64,000 bases of DNA from JAUIAI01 sp963732405 (GCA_963732405.1 CAVSZG010000001.1:62001-126000), one strand, 5' to 3'. Shown: positions 1 to 8,570, counted from the first letter of the stretch. Numbers and translations are program-made. The notes: generated by a model not told the origin, from the sequence alone.

Positions 1-500
1 TAGGCGACGGAGGGTCGCTGCTTGCTGTCATGGATCCGTGGCAGGAAACCATGCAACAGATAGTCGATGAAGCTGTTGAAGCGGATGCCGGCAGCGGCCA
101 GCTCGCCAATCGTCAACGGGTAGAGCGTCAGCAGAGCACTTCGTCCCGCCAGCGACTGTGCCACGGCAGCGCGCAGTTCGAGTTGGTGCGAACCGGTCAG
201 AACGTATCGACCGTTACCGCCTTGCTCGTCAACGATGGCCTGGATGTAACTGAGCAAGGTCGGTACGCGCTGGATCTCGTCGAGAATGACCGGTGCAGGA
301 TGTTCGACGAGAAAAGCGCGCGGATCTTCCTGAGCAAATTCGCGCACATCGGGCAGCTCGAGGTTGACATAGCCATGGCCGGGCAATTTCTCGCGGACCA
401 GGGTGGTCTTGCCCGCCTGCCGCGGTCCTAGAACCGCGACAACCGGATATTCCTCAACCAGCAGGGCGAGCTCCGCCGAAAGATCACGTTCGATCATCAT
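1..500 (-). CDS. AAA (AAA_14) ATPase with expected DUF4143 C-terminus, cut by window edge
   Basis: This leftward gene starts at an ATG at 500 (a second in-frame ATG is at 497) and runs open to base 1, giving at least 166 residues with the C-terminus missing. The N-terminus carries a P-loop (GPRQAGKTT, about residues 24-32), a Walker B-like VILDEIQRVP and the sensor-like VLTGSHQLEL. These are characteristic of the AAA_14/DUF4143 ATPases often found beside toxin-antitoxin genes and in accessory DNA. Cellular function is unknown for the family. The reading frame upstream of the start stays open into the broken vapC tail. The family call is firm; the DUF4143 part lies outside the window. Confidence 0.85.
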   Translation of the reverse strand, partial: MMIERDLSAELALLVEEYPVVAVLGPRQAGKTTLVREKLPGHGYVNLELPDVREFAQEDPRAFLVEHPAPVILDEIQRVPTLLSYIQAIVDEQGGNGRYVLTGSHQLELRAAVAQSLAGRSALLTLYPLTIGELAAAGIRFNSFIDYLLHGFLPRIHDSKQRPSVA

Positions 501-745
501 GAATTGCTTGTACAAATCCGGAGTTGAACTCCGATATTGTACGATACCGGCTCGTTGGTGGAAAGCGGCCAGATCGACCGGCGGGCAGCCTGAGACATGA
601 TTCTGACGCAGCCGTTCTGGGTGATCGGACACGAGGCCCACCCATGGTCGATAGGTTCACGAAGCCACGAAACTGCCAGATGGTGATGGGAATGAGCGCG
701 GTCCAACATCGCGATCAGGACGTTGACATCGAACAGGGCGCGTAC
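497..745 (-). pseudogene. vapC-like PIN-domain toxin, decayed
   Basis: The sequence reads like a VapC N-terminus (VRALFDVNVLIAMLDRAHSH, then a HGWASCPITQNG stretch and RIMSQ), with the PIN-domain aspartate in FDVN. The codon where these proteins start (745-743) is GTA, not GTG or ATG, and no other start lies between it and the antitoxin stop. Near 581-590 the homology switches frame: the original frame ends at 497, while the expected continuation (PPVDLAAFHQRAG) lies in the frame that runs in phase into the downstream ATPase. With no start, a frameshift and a lost C-terminal half, the toxin is almost certainly inactive. Confidence 0.75.
519..533. promoter_or_regulatory. 15-bp palindrome upstream of the AAA_14 ATPase
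   Basis: Seven-base arms (CGGAGTT / AACTCCG) flank a single base, 18 bp upstream of the ATPase start. The position and symmetry suit a dimeric repressor or antitoxin operator. No binding protein is known, so the function is inference only. Confidence 0.3.
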
Positions 746-755
746 CGCGGCGGAC

Positions 756-1013
756 CTAGTACCCGCCTTCGTCGCGAAAGCGGCTGAGGAGTTCGTTGCT
801 GACGATTCGTCCTTCGCCAGGGAATGGGCGAATTCCGCAAACCGATTCAGGTTCGATTGCGACGAGACCAGCGTGGTCGGCAAGCCCCTTGCGCGCCAAC
901 TCGGATATCACCTGCCCGGCTGTCTTTTTTTCCTTTCGCGCAAGATCTTTCGCCGCGTAAAGCACGTCGTCTTCGATATCAAGGGTTGTACCCATCATCT
1001 GACGCTTCGGCAT
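756..1013 (-). CDS. VapB-family antitoxin
   Basis: This small protein (85 residues from the ATG at 1013) has the VapB N-terminal pattern TTLDIEDDVLYAAKDLARKE followed by KTAGQVISELARKGL, which is the DNA-binding and dimerisation part. ATGs at 998 and 995 give the more usual start just before GTTLDIEDD and are as likely. It lies 10 bp upstream of the vapC remnant, the normal antitoxin-toxin order. Because the toxin is broken, this looks like an orphan antitoxin that may still repress its promoter or neutralise related toxins elsewhere. Confidence 0.8.
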   Translation of the reverse strand: MPKRQMMGTTLDIEDDVLYAAKDLARKEKKTAGQVISELARKGLADHAGLVAIEPESVCGIRPFPGEGRIVSNELLSRFRDEGGY

Positions 1014-1316
1014 CAAACATCAGATGTCGATTCCGACGCGATACCGGCGATCTCCACGCGTGATTCATCAAGCGTGGAACCTTCCGTCTTGTACGATTGA
1101 GAATGTCTGACACGACGATACGGTGGAGTGTCCGTTCGAGAGTTCTTTCTTGCAGACGGAAATGATGAAATCTGTACTGATCTTGAATTCAGTGACGACA
1201 CCCCCGTCCTCCGATTCGCTGAAAGAATAGAGTTGAATCTGATCAACCACCCGATAAGAGTCGATCAGCCACAGCGCCCGCATTCTTTTTATTCATGACT
1301 AGCGCAATTCAGGCAA
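1014..1316. other. Lower-GC stretch without a convincing gene
   Basis: A leftward 71-codon open frame (1068-1283) starts MRALWLIDSYRVVDQIQLYS. I recognise no family and see no good ribosome-binding site. Composition is visibly less GC-rich than the chromosome to the right, consistent with transferred or decaying DNA next to the vapBC remnant. Confidence 0.3.
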
Positions 1317-1710
1317 TTAAAAATTAGAGGGCGCGCGGCGATCGTGAATGATGATCAATCGTGACCGCAATTTGGTGTCCAGTGCTTCCAGTTTGTAGAG
1401 CCGGCATAGTGGGTGTTCGTGCCTGCCATAGAAAAACCCGGTTCCCTGCCAGCGCTCGACCCATCGCGCAAATTCGGGATCAAACGCCTTCTTGGCCGAC
1501 CCATAGTGCCTCGATTTGAAAACGACAGGATCGACGCAAGTATCGTAAGCGGCATACAGGCGTCTGCTGCGGGCCAAGCGTTCCTATGAGGCGACGCGCA
1601 CCCATGCCCGCTCGAGGGTCGAGGTCGGACGGCGAAGACGAGACAACGTTTGCCACATAGCCTGCCAGGAATAAACAGGCGGTCGCCAGCGGAAGCAGGG
1701 GCGTTTTCAT
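1317..1710 (-). pseudogene. Possible broken exported protein
   Basis: A leftward ATG at 1710 begins a signal-peptide-like sequence (MKTPLLPLATACLFLAGYVA) that continues for about 45 residues. From about 1577 the protein-like sequence lies in another frame (RRLYAAYDTCVDPVVFKSRH, ending at 1317) that has a TAG immediately upstream of its only possible start, a TTG. The simplest reading is one secreted protein of about 130 residues broken by a frameshift near 1580-1600. I do not recognise the family. Two unrelated short frames are also possible. Confidence 0.3.
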
Positions 1711-1907
1711 CTCGGAAGAGCGCGACGAGTGTGGGTTGTTGTGTGAGCCAGTGGGCCATTTACTGCCGACCGCTCGAGGCGACAGTTTAAGGGGTGGCGT
1801 CGACAACCCACGGTTTCGCTGGATTCCTCCCTCGGGGCGTTGCGGCGGATGAGGCGGCATTTCTGACCCCTTTCGCCAGTCCTGCCCACCTGAGCTAAAC
1901 TGATCGG

Positions 1908-2333
1908 ATGCGATCGATCCTGCGTGCCGTCCTGATCTGGCTCATGGCCTTGGCCATGCCGGTCCAGGGTCTGGCTGCGGCCAAGATGATCTTTTGCGGG
2001 CCGGGCCATCATCCCCCCGCCGTGTCGTCGGTCGCTGATCACCACCAAGCGGCCATGAGCACGGCGCAAGATCACCAGGCTGCGGCTCACGAGCACGCCG
2101 TGACCGATGCCGTCGCGACAATCCATGGCGATGTTCCCCATCACTGGCCGGACGATTCGCCACCGAAGGTCGGCAAGACCGGTTGCAGCGCCTGCGCATC
2201 CTGCTGTTCGATGCTGGCCATCCCCAGCTTGTTGGCGGTGCCCGGCGAGCCCGATCTGCTCAATGCCGTGCCGCACACCCGTACCGATGGCCGCAGTTTC
2301 TTCGTGGCCGGCAATCTCAAACGACCGCCCTGA
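1908..2333 (+). CDS. Small His-rich exported protein of the copper cluster
   Basis: This 141-residue protein has an N-terminal signal peptide (about residues 1-24, hydrophobic ILRAVLIWLMALAMPVQG). It then has a His-rich central part with many HH/HEH pairs and a Cys cluster GCSACASCC near residue 95. His and Cys enrichment suggests metal binding in the periplasm. Similar small proteins ending in a FVAGNLKRPP-type tail open copper-resistance gene sets in Burkholderiales. It is the first gene of the rightward cluster 1908-6802, so a role in copper handling follows from context; no biochemical function is established. Confidence 0.7.
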   Translation: MRSILRAVLIWLMALAMPVQGLAAAKMIFCGPGHHPPAVSSVADHHQAAMSTAQDHQAAAHEHAVTDAVATIHGDVPHHWPDDSPPKVGKTGCSACASCCSMLAIPSLLAVPGEPDLLNAVPHTRTDGRSFFVAGNLKRPP

Positions 2334-2507
2334 GCCGCGCGACCCGACGCGGCGCCATTGCCGTGAGACCGAGCATCAGCCGGTTGCGGACACCCTCCGG
2401 AAATACAGACCCGATCGGTTGAGCCTCACGTCGCGCACCGCGATGCCCCCTGTGCCTGCGTGCCTGATCAGGCCGCAGCGTTCTGTCGTGGATTCTTCGA
2501 GGTCATC

Positions 2508-2942
2508 ATGGACTCTTCATTTCATCGCCCTGGTCGTCGATGGCTGGCCGGCTGCGCGCTGCTGTTCACAGCAACGGCGGCCCCTGCCCAGCCGGCGTCA
2601 ACCCAACCCGGGCGGCCCGATCCGCTCGATCCGCTGGCCCAGGTGCCGGCAGCCACCTACGTGTCGCCATTCGCGAATTATCAGCGCTTGGGCGATGATC
2701 AGCGGGTGCCCTGGTCGCAAGCCAACGAGACCGTGAACCGCATCGGCGGCTGGCGTGCCTATCTGCGCGAAGCCAATCAAGCGGATGCCGCCCCGCCATC
2801 GCCAACCCCTGCCGCGCCCCCGGCACCGACGGCGGACCAGCCATCGGGCAGCGTATCGGCCGGGCCGACCGGTCAACCGGCCGACCGCATGCAAACGGAT
2901 GCGCCGCGCCCGAGTGGCCATCGTGGCCACATGAACCATTGA
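2508..2942 (+). CDS. Small periplasmic protein of the copper cluster
   Basis: This 144-residue protein starts at the ATG at 2508, directly before a signal peptide (WLAGCALLFTATAAPAQ). The mature part begins PDPLDPLAQVPAATYVSPF and contains a conserved-looking IGGWRAYLREA segment. It ends in a Pro/Ala-rich low-complexity tail with terminal histidines (HRGHMNH). Homologues with this DPxDPxxxVPxxxYxSxF pattern sit between the His-rich protein and the outer-membrane channel in betaproteobacterial copper clusters. It ends 7 bp before the TolC-type gene, so it is probably co-translated. The function is unknown; a periplasmic accessory role is inferred. Confidence 0.7.
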   Translation: MDSSFHRPGRRWLAGCALLFTATAAPAQPASTQPGRPDPLDPLAQVPAATYVSPFANYQRLGDDQRVPWSQANETVNRIGGWRAYLREANQADAAPPSPTPAAPPAPTADQPSGSVSAGPTGQPADRMQTDAPRPSGHRGHMNH

Positions 2943-2949
2943 GGCGCTC

Positions 2950-4398
2950 ATGAACGATCCAACCATCAGGGCCACGCGGGTGATTCACCGATCGCGCCGG
3001 CGGGCGATTCCGCTCGCCATGTTCGCGATGACGCTGAGCGCCTGCGCAAGCTTCAGTGATGACGGCGGCTTCGGCACCGTGCGGACCAACACGGCCGAAC
3101 GACTCGGGCCGGACGTCAAATTGACCTGGGCACGCGAGCCCGGCGATCAGGATCTGATCGACCAGCGTGTGCGCGAGTTGCTCGCCAAGCCCCTGGGCAT
3201 GGATGACGCGGTCCAGGTGGCCTTGCTGAACAATCGTGGGCTGCAGGCCGCCTACTCGGATCTGGGTCTGGCCGAGGCCCAGGTTGTGCAGGCGGGCCGT
3301 CTGCCCAACCCCGGGTTCACTCTCGGACGATTCACCCGGGGCGATGAGATCGAGCGGGAAGTGGGCTTTCATGTGAATCTGGCGCGGCTGATCGCCATGC
3401 CGTTGCTGCAAGGTGTGCAGGAACGTCGCTTCGCGCAGGTGCAGGCCGATGTATCCATGCGAGTGTTGTCGCTGGCAGCCGATACCCGCAAGGCCTGGGT
3501 CCAGGCCGTGGCCACGGAGGAATCGGTGCGCTACAGCCGGCAGGTCATGCAGGCTGGCGAAGCCGGAGCGGAGCTGGCCAGGCGCATGGCGCAGGTGGGT
3601 AACTTCAACAAGTTGCAGCAGGCCCGAGAGCAGAGTTTCTATGCCGATGCGGCGATGAATCTCGCGCGCGCCCAACAACAACGGCTGGCCGCGCGCGAAC
3701 GGCTCACACGGCTGTTGGGGCTGTGGGCGGAACAAACCCGATTCACACTGCCCGAACGCCTGCCCGACCTACCCGCGCAAGCGCGCGAACTGCCCGATCT
3801 GGAACGTACCGCCCTGACCCAACGACTTGACGTGACGGCCGCCCGTGCCGGTGCCGAGCAGACCGCGCGCAATCTCGGGCTCACGCGCACCACACGCTTG
3901 GTCAATGTGCTGGAGTTGGGCGGGATGCGCAGTCGATCCAACGAGGAACCCACCCAGCGCGGTTGGGAGGTCGGGTTCGAGTTACCCCTGTTCGACTGGG
4001 GTGGCGGACGCATCGCGCAGGCCGAAGCCGTGTACCGACAAGCGATGAATCGTGCGGCGGAAACGGCGATCAACGCCCGCTCGGAGGTACGCGAAGCGTA
4101 CGGCGCTTACCGCACCGCCTGGGACATCGCCCGGCATCAGCGCGAGGAGATCGTGCCGCTCAGGTCACGCATCGCCGAAGAGAACCTGCTGCGCTACAAC
4201 GGCATGTTGATCGGCGTGTTCGATCTGCTGGCCGACGCCCGCTCGCAGATCGCCAGCGTCAACGGGGCCATCGACGCCCTGCGCGACTTCTGGCTCTCTC
4301 ATGCCGACCTGGACATGGCGCTGGTCGGACGCCCGAGTTTGTCGGCTGCTGCCGGCCCGGTGATGTCCGCCAGCGACGCCGGCGGTGCCGGCCATTGA
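2950..4398 (+). CDS. TolC-family outer-membrane efflux protein
   Basis: This 482-residue protein has a basic N-terminus and a lipobox-like LSAC at about residues 29-32. It is followed by two OEP repeats with the typical ALLNNRGLQAAYSDLGLAEAQ helix start and a long alpha-helical barrel sequence. The second repeat contains GWEVGFELPLFDWGGGRIAQ, the usual beta-strand entry of TolC proteins. Its neighbours make it the outer-membrane part of a copper or metal detoxification system, resembling CusC/CopB-type roles. No inner-membrane RND partner lies in this cluster. A TGAGG just upstream supports the start at 2950. Confidence 0.88.
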   Translation: MNDPTIRATRVIHRSRRRAIPLAMFAMTLSACASFSDDGGFGTVRTNTAERLGPDVKLTWAREPGDQDLIDQRVRELLAKPLGMDDAVQVALLNNRGLQAAYSDLGLAEAQVVQAGRLPNPGFTLGRFTRGDEIEREVGFHVNLARLIAMPLLQGVQERRFAQVQADVSMRVLSLAADTRKAWVQAVATEESVRYSRQVMQAGEAGAELARRMAQVGNFNKLQQAREQSFYADAAMNLARAQQQRLAARERLTRLLGLWAEQTRFTLPERLPDLPAQARELPDLERTALTQRLDVTAARAGAEQTARNLGLTRTTRLVNVLELGGMRSRSNEEPTQRGWEVGFELPLFDWGGGRIAQAEAVYRQAMNRAAETAINARSEVREAYGAYRTAWDIARHQREEIVPLRSRIAEENLLRYNGMLIGVFDLLADARSQIASVNGAIDALRDFWLSHADLDMALVGRPSLSAAAGPVMSASDAGGAGH

Positions 4399-4429
4399 CC
4401 GACCCGCATCGACCACAAGGAATCTCTGC

Positions 4430-5845
4430 ATGCAATCCCGACGACATTTTCTGAGCGGTGCGGGCGTGGCCGCTGCGGCGGTCAGCGTTGGCGCCATCAG
4501 CAAGGTGGCCATGGCCGCTCTGCCCGAACCAGTGATCCAGACGCGACCCGACACCATGCCGCCCTTGGTCCCCGAGACCGGGCGCCCCTACAACCCGGTG
4601 GTCACGCTCAACGGCTGGACCCTGCCCTGGCGCATGAACCAGGGCGTGAAGGAATTTCATCTGGTCGCCGAGCCGGTCGTGCGCGAGATGACGCCAGGCT
4701 TCAAGGCACATCTATGGGGCTACAACGGTCAGAGCCCGGGTCCGACCATCGAAGTGGTCGAGGGCGACCGGGTGCGCATTTTCGTGACCAACAAGCTGGG
4801 CGAGTTGCACAGCGTGCACTGGCACGGCCAGCGTCTGCCCAACGGCATGGATGGCGTGACCGGCCTGACCCAGCCGGGCATCCCACCAGGCAAAACCTTC
4901 GTGTATGAGTTCGTGGCACGCCGGCCCGGCACCTTCATGTATCACCCGCATGCCGATGAAATGGTGCAGATGGCCATGGGCATGATGGGACTCTGGATCA
5001 CTCACCCCAAGGGTCGGCATCCGCTGATCGATCCGGTGGACCGTGACTTCTGCTTTTTGCTCAATGCCTACGATATCGATCCGGGCAGCCATACGCCCAA
5101 AATCATGACCATGCTGGACTTCAACCTATGGAGCTGGAACAGCCGGATCTTTCCAGGAATCGATCCACTGGTCGTGCGCAAGAACGACAAGGTGCGTCTG
5201 CGCATCGGCAATCTGACCATGACGAATCATCCGATCCATCTGCACGGGCATGAGTTCCTGGTGACCGGCACCGATGGCGGCCCCACGCCAAAGAGCACCC
5301 GTCAATACGAAGTCACCACCGATATCGCGGTCGGGCAGATGCGTCAACTGGACTTCCTGGCCGATGAAGAAGGCGACTGGGCATTTCACTGTCACAAGAG
5401 TCATCACACGATGAATGCGATGGGTCATGATGTGCCCACCATGATCGGTGTGGATCATCGCGGTCTGGCCCGTCAAATCACCAGCCTGATTCCGGACTAT
5501 ATGGTGATGGGCGAGCGCGGCATGAAGGACATGACCGAAATGGAGATGCCGCTGCCCGACAACACGGCAGCCATGATGACGGGCACCGGGCCGTTCGGTG
5601 CTGTCGGCATGGGCGGCATGTTCAGCATGATCAAGGTGCGACGGGACCAGAAGCCCGGCGACTACAGCGACCCGGGGTGGTACCAGCATCCGCCTGGCAC
5701 CGTGGCCTATGAATTCACGGGCAACCTGCCTGACCCGGCACGATTTCAGGCCGAAGGTCAGGGATCGATGCGGCCGATGTCACGGCCGTCGCAGGACATC
5801 GAAGTCAAAGCCCGCAAACCGGCAGGCGGCCATGGCAATCACTGA
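4430..5845 (+). CDS. Tat-exported multicopper oxidase (CopA/CueO type)
   Basis: This 471-residue protein probably oxidises Cu(I) to the less toxic Cu(II) in the periplasm. The ATG at 4430 follows an AAGGA ribosome-binding site and opens a twin-arginine signal (SRRHFLSG, cut near AMA, residue 29). The copper motifs appear in order: HSVHWHG (about 128), MYHPHAD (about 170), NHPIHLHGHEF (about 265) and FHCHKSHHTMNAMGH (about 319), together supplying the type 1 and trinuclear ligands. A Met-rich stretch (MKDMTEMEM, MGGMFSM) near residues 365-405 resembles copper-sensing Met clusters. It sits between the TolC-type channel and the cupredoxin. Confidence 0.92.
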   Translation: MQSRRHFLSGAGVAAAAVSVGAISKVAMAALPEPVIQTRPDTMPPLVPETGRPYNPVVTLNGWTLPWRMNQGVKEFHLVAEPVVREMTPGFKAHLWGYNGQSPGPTIEVVEGDRVRIFVTNKLGELHSVHWHGQRLPNGMDGVTGLTQPGIPPGKTFVYEFVARRPGTFMYHPHADEMVQMAMGMMGLWITHPKGRHPLIDPVDRDFCFLLNAYDIDPGSHTPKIMTMLDFNLWSWNSRIFPGIDPLVVRKNDKVRLRIGNLTMTNHPIHLHGHEFLVTGTDGGPTPKSTRQYEVTTDIAVGQMRQLDFLADEEGDWAFHCHKSHHTMNAMGHDVPTMIGVDHRGLARQITSLIPDYMVMGERGMKDMTEMEMPLPDNTAAMMTGTGPFGAVGMGGMFSMIKVRRDQKPGDYSDPGWYQHPPGTVAYEFTGNLPDPARFQAEGQGSMRPMSRPSQDIEVKARKPAGGHGNH

Positions 5846-5902
5846 ACGGTGGCAACGGCCGCATCACCATTCATCCATCCTGTCCACGATCGGAGAACCA
5901 GC

Positions 5903-6406
5903 ATGATTCACGGAAAACGTCGCCTGCTGCTCGCACTGTCGGGTAGCCTGCTCGGTGTCTTTGGGCCGGCGCGCGCCCATGGAAAAAAAGAACATTCTGA
6001 CAAGCCCGCCCCGGTCATCAAGGAGCAGACCGACTGGGGCATCGCCGGCGATGTGAAAACCGCCAGGCGGACCATCGAGGTGCGCATGCTCGACACGATG
6101 CGCTTCACGCCGGATCGCATCGAGGTGCAACAGAACGAGACGCTGCGTTTTCGCGTGCACAACACCGGCCAACAGATGCATGAGTTCGTGATCGGCACTC
6201 AGCAGGAAAATCAGAAGCATGCCGCGCTGATGATGAAGTTTCCGGATATGGTGCATGACGAACCCTATATGGCCCATGTGCCACCGGGCAAGACCGGTCA
6301 GATCGTCTGGACCTTCAACAAGGCGGGCGACTTCGAGTTCGCCTGTCTCATAGCCGGTCACTACCAGGCCGGTATGGTCGGCAAGATCGAGGTCAGTGCC
6401 GCCTGA
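5903..6406 (+). CDS. Plastocyanin/azurin-like cupredoxin
   Basis: This 167-residue periplasmic blue-copper-type protein has a signal peptide ending near ARAHG. The ATG at 5903 has a GGAG six bases upstream. Ligands are visible as His in MHEFVIG (about 93) and Cys-x4-His-x4-Met in the FACLIAGHYQAGM segment (about 147-157), a complete type 1 site. N- and C-terminal beta-sandwich spacing is normal. It probably receives or donates electrons or copper with the adjacent multicopper oxidase and CusF-like protein. Spacing to both neighbours is about 55 bp. Confidence 0.88.
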   Translation: MIHGKRRLLLALSGSLLGVFGPARAHGKKEHSDKPAPVIKEQTDWGIAGDVKTARRTIEVRMLDTMRFTPDRIEVQQNETLRFRVHNTGQQMHEFVIGTQQENQKHAALMMKFPDMVHDEPYMAHVPPGKTGQIVWTFNKAGDFEFACLIAGHYQAGMVGKIEVSAA

Positions 6407-6460
6407 ACCCTTCCATCCATCAAACCCAGCCTGCCAATCCATTCCATCCAGGAGTCACCC

Positions 6461-6802
6461 ATGAAACCATTCATCATTCCAGCGCTAATGTTTGCCCTGC
6501 TCGGCGCGCCCGCTCTGGCGCAGCAATCCACCCATGACCATTCGGCCCCTGGTGCTGCCACGGCAGCATCACCGGCCGGCGAATTGGCCGAGGGTCAGGT
6601 GCGCAAGATCGACAAAGAGAACGGCAAGGTCACGCTGCGCCATGGTGAAATCAGAAACCTGGACATGCCGCCCATGACGATGGTGTTCCAGGTCTCGGAT
6701 CCGGCGCTGCTGGACCGGGTCAAGACCGGTGACTCGGTGAAGTTTCGCGCCGAGAAGTCGGCCAGCGGCTATGTGGTGACCGCCATCGAGGCGGCACCCT
6801 GA
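6461..6802 (+). CDS. CusF-like periplasmic copper-binding protein
   Basis: This 113-residue protein has a signal peptide (cut near ALAQ, residue 20), a short His/Ala linker and a C-terminal CusF-type OB-fold. The GQVRKIDKENGKVTLRHGEI strand is followed by NLDMPPMTMVFQV. In CusF the equivalent Met-x-Pro-Met-x-Met and upstream His bind Cu(I) or Ag(I), so metal binding is well supported. It closes the copper cluster. In CusCFBA this protein feeds the CusB-CusA pump; here the pump must be encoded elsewhere. Confidence 0.88.
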   Translation: MKPFIIPALMFALLGAPALAQQSTHDHSAPGAATAASPAGELAEGQVRKIDKENGKVTLRHGEIRNLDMPPMTMVFQVSDPALLDRVKTGDSVKFRAEKSASGYVVTAIEAAP

Positions 6803-6844
6803 CGCTGGCTCGACCGTCTGGCGCGGTGGATCCGCTCAGACCCT

Positions 6845-8485
6845 TCAGGCAGGCGTGAGCTGCTTCGTAAACACCGCCGACCCGCCCCGGTCGATCAGCG
6901 ACACCAACATCGTGCCCGACTGTGCATCGATGTCGACCTGACCGAAGAACTGATTGGTATCGCTGGGCGGTTCGTTCTGTACGGCGGGTCCCTTGACAAA
7001 GACCACATCGGGCCCGAACGTGTCGTCGATTTTGTTCGGACCAAACCCGCCGGCGTGCAGCGGACCTGCCACGAATTCCCAGAACGGGTCGAAATCCTTG
7101 AAGCTCGCGCGCGCCGGGCTGTAGTGGTGCGCGGCGCAGTAGTGCACATCGGCCGTCAACCACACCACGTTGCGGATGCCTTCGCGGCGGATATAGGCGA
7201 GCAGATCGGCAATGTCGGCCTCGCGCCCCAGGGGGCGTCCCGGATCGCCGTTGGCAACCGCTTCCCAACGGGCGACGCCATTGGCCCCCTGGCCGTCGCC
7301 AATCTGCAAGCCGATGGGCATGTCGCTGCCGATGATCTTCCACGTGGCGCTCGAGTGCTTCAGGCTGCGCTTGATCCAGTCGATCTGGGTCGAACCGAGA
7401 ATAGACGACGCCTCATCGTAGGTGGTCTGCAGATTGTCCGAGTTCGGTCCACGGTAACTGCGCATGTCGATCATAAACACGTCCAGCAGCGGTCCCTGAG
7501 GAATGTGCCGGTAGACCCGCGCCGGTTCGGCGTCGCCGTATGAGCGCATCGGTGCATACTCCCGAAACGCCTGGGCACCCCGGGCGGTGAGCAGCGCAAC
7601 CCGCTTCTCCGTGTAATTGACGTTGCCCGACAAGTCTTTGCTGTCCGACCAGTTGTTGGTGACTTCATGGTCGTCCCACTGCCAGATCTGCGGCACTTCA
7701 TGATTGAAGCGGCGCACATGCTCGTCCATCAGGTTGTAACGGTACCGCGCCCGAAACTCCTCGAGGCTCTCGGCGACCTTCATGGTCTGCTCGGTCACGA
7801 TGTTCTGCCAGATCTGGCCATCGGGCATCGCCTTCTCCGGCGCAATCGGGCCGTCGGCATAAACGGTGTCGCCCGAGTGGATGAAGAACTGCGGCTGTTG
7901 CGCCAGCATGGTCTGGTAGGTGAGCATGCCGCCCTGATTCGGACTGATGCCCCAGCCCTGCCCCGCCGTATCGCCGCCCCAGACGAAACGAATATTTCTG
8001 GGCAGATGGGACGGTGTGATGACCGAACCCGTGATCACCTCACTGCCTGCCCTGGCCGAATCCAGGTTGCTGGCGCTCATGCGCACGAATACCCGCTGCC
8101 CACCGGGAAGGCCGCCAAGGTCGATCCGGCCGGTGTAGTCGCTCGAGCCTGTCAGATAGAGCGGGGGCAGGCGATGAACGGAGGCGAAGTTCTCGTCCAG
8201 CGACCATTCCACCTGCAGGCGGGAATCCCGATCGGCCCGCGTCCAGGAAATGACGCTGGCGCTGTCGGCCAATCCATAGGTGCCGGGCTTGTTCAGACGC
8301 GGATCGCCGAATTGCAGGCCGTAGACCAGCGACGGGCGCGACGATTCGCTGGCGATGACGGCCGGCGCCTGCTGCGCAATGGCAGGTCGGGCGATCAGCG
8401 TTGCGGGCAAGGCGGCTGCGGTTGCGGTTGCCGCGCTGCCGATGACAAGTCGGCGTCGCTGTGCATTCACTGGGGTTTGGGTCAT
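6845..8485 (-). CDS. phoD: Alkaline phosphatase D (phosphodiesterase/phosphatase)
   Basis: This 546-residue PhoD-family enzyme is exported by the Tat path (RRRLVIG near residue 11, cleavage near AIAQQ). The N-terminal beta-domain is followed by the metallophosphatase core with WGGDTAGQGWG, IHSGDTVYADGPI, WDDHEVTNNW and a late WLTADVHYCAAHHY. Together these hold the Fe/Ca-binding residues of PhoD. It releases phosphate from phosphodiesters outside the cytoplasm. It is transcribed divergently from a 5'-nucleotidase with a Pho-box-like site between them, so control by PhoBR is plausible. A GGAG lies seven bases before the ATG. Confidence 0.92.
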   Translation of the reverse strand: MTQTPVNAQRRRLVIGSAATATAAALPATLIARPAIAQQAPAVIASESSRPSLVYGLQFGDPRLNKPGTYGLADSASVISWTRADRDSRLQVEWSLDENFASVHRLPPLYLTGSSDYTGRIDLGGLPGGQRVFVRMSASNLDSARAGSEVITGSVITPSHLPRNIRFVWGGDTAGQGWGISPNQGGMLTYQTMLAQQPQFFIHSGDTVYADGPIAPEKAMPDGQIWQNIVTEQTMKVAESLEEFRARYRYNLMDEHVRRFNHEVPQIWQWDDHEVTNNWSDSKDLSGNVNYTEKRVALLTARGAQAFREYAPMRSYGDAEPARVYRHIPQGPLLDVFMIDMRSYRGPNSDNLQTTYDEASSILGSTQIDWIKRSLKHSSATWKIIGSDMPIGLQIGDGQGANGVARWEAVANGDPGRPLGREADIADLLAYIRREGIRNVVWLTADVHYCAAHHYSPARASFKDFDPFWEFVAGPLHAGGFGPNKIDDTFGPDVVFVKGPAVQNEPPSDTNQFFGQVDIDAQSGTMLVSLIDRGGSAVFTKQLTPA

Positions 8486-8552
8486 GGCTCACTCCATTGC
8501 AGGATTGGTTGTCGACGGTTCACTACACTCGGGCGCAGCCTAGTGAGATCAG

Positions 8553-8570
8553 GTGACAGGAGCGTGACCC
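8553..8570 (-). promoter_or_regulatory. phoD: Putative Pho box between phoD and the 5'-nucleotidase
   Basis: Read leftward, the site is GGGTCAC-GCTC-CTGTCAC. That is two seven-base half-sites with the exact 11-bp period of the PhoB consensus (CTGTCAT-N4-CTGTCAT); one half matches 6/7, the other about 4/7. It lies 68 bp upstream of phoD and 76 bp upstream of the divergent nucleotidase start. The spacing is seen directly; binding by PhoB is inferred. Confidence 0.45.
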
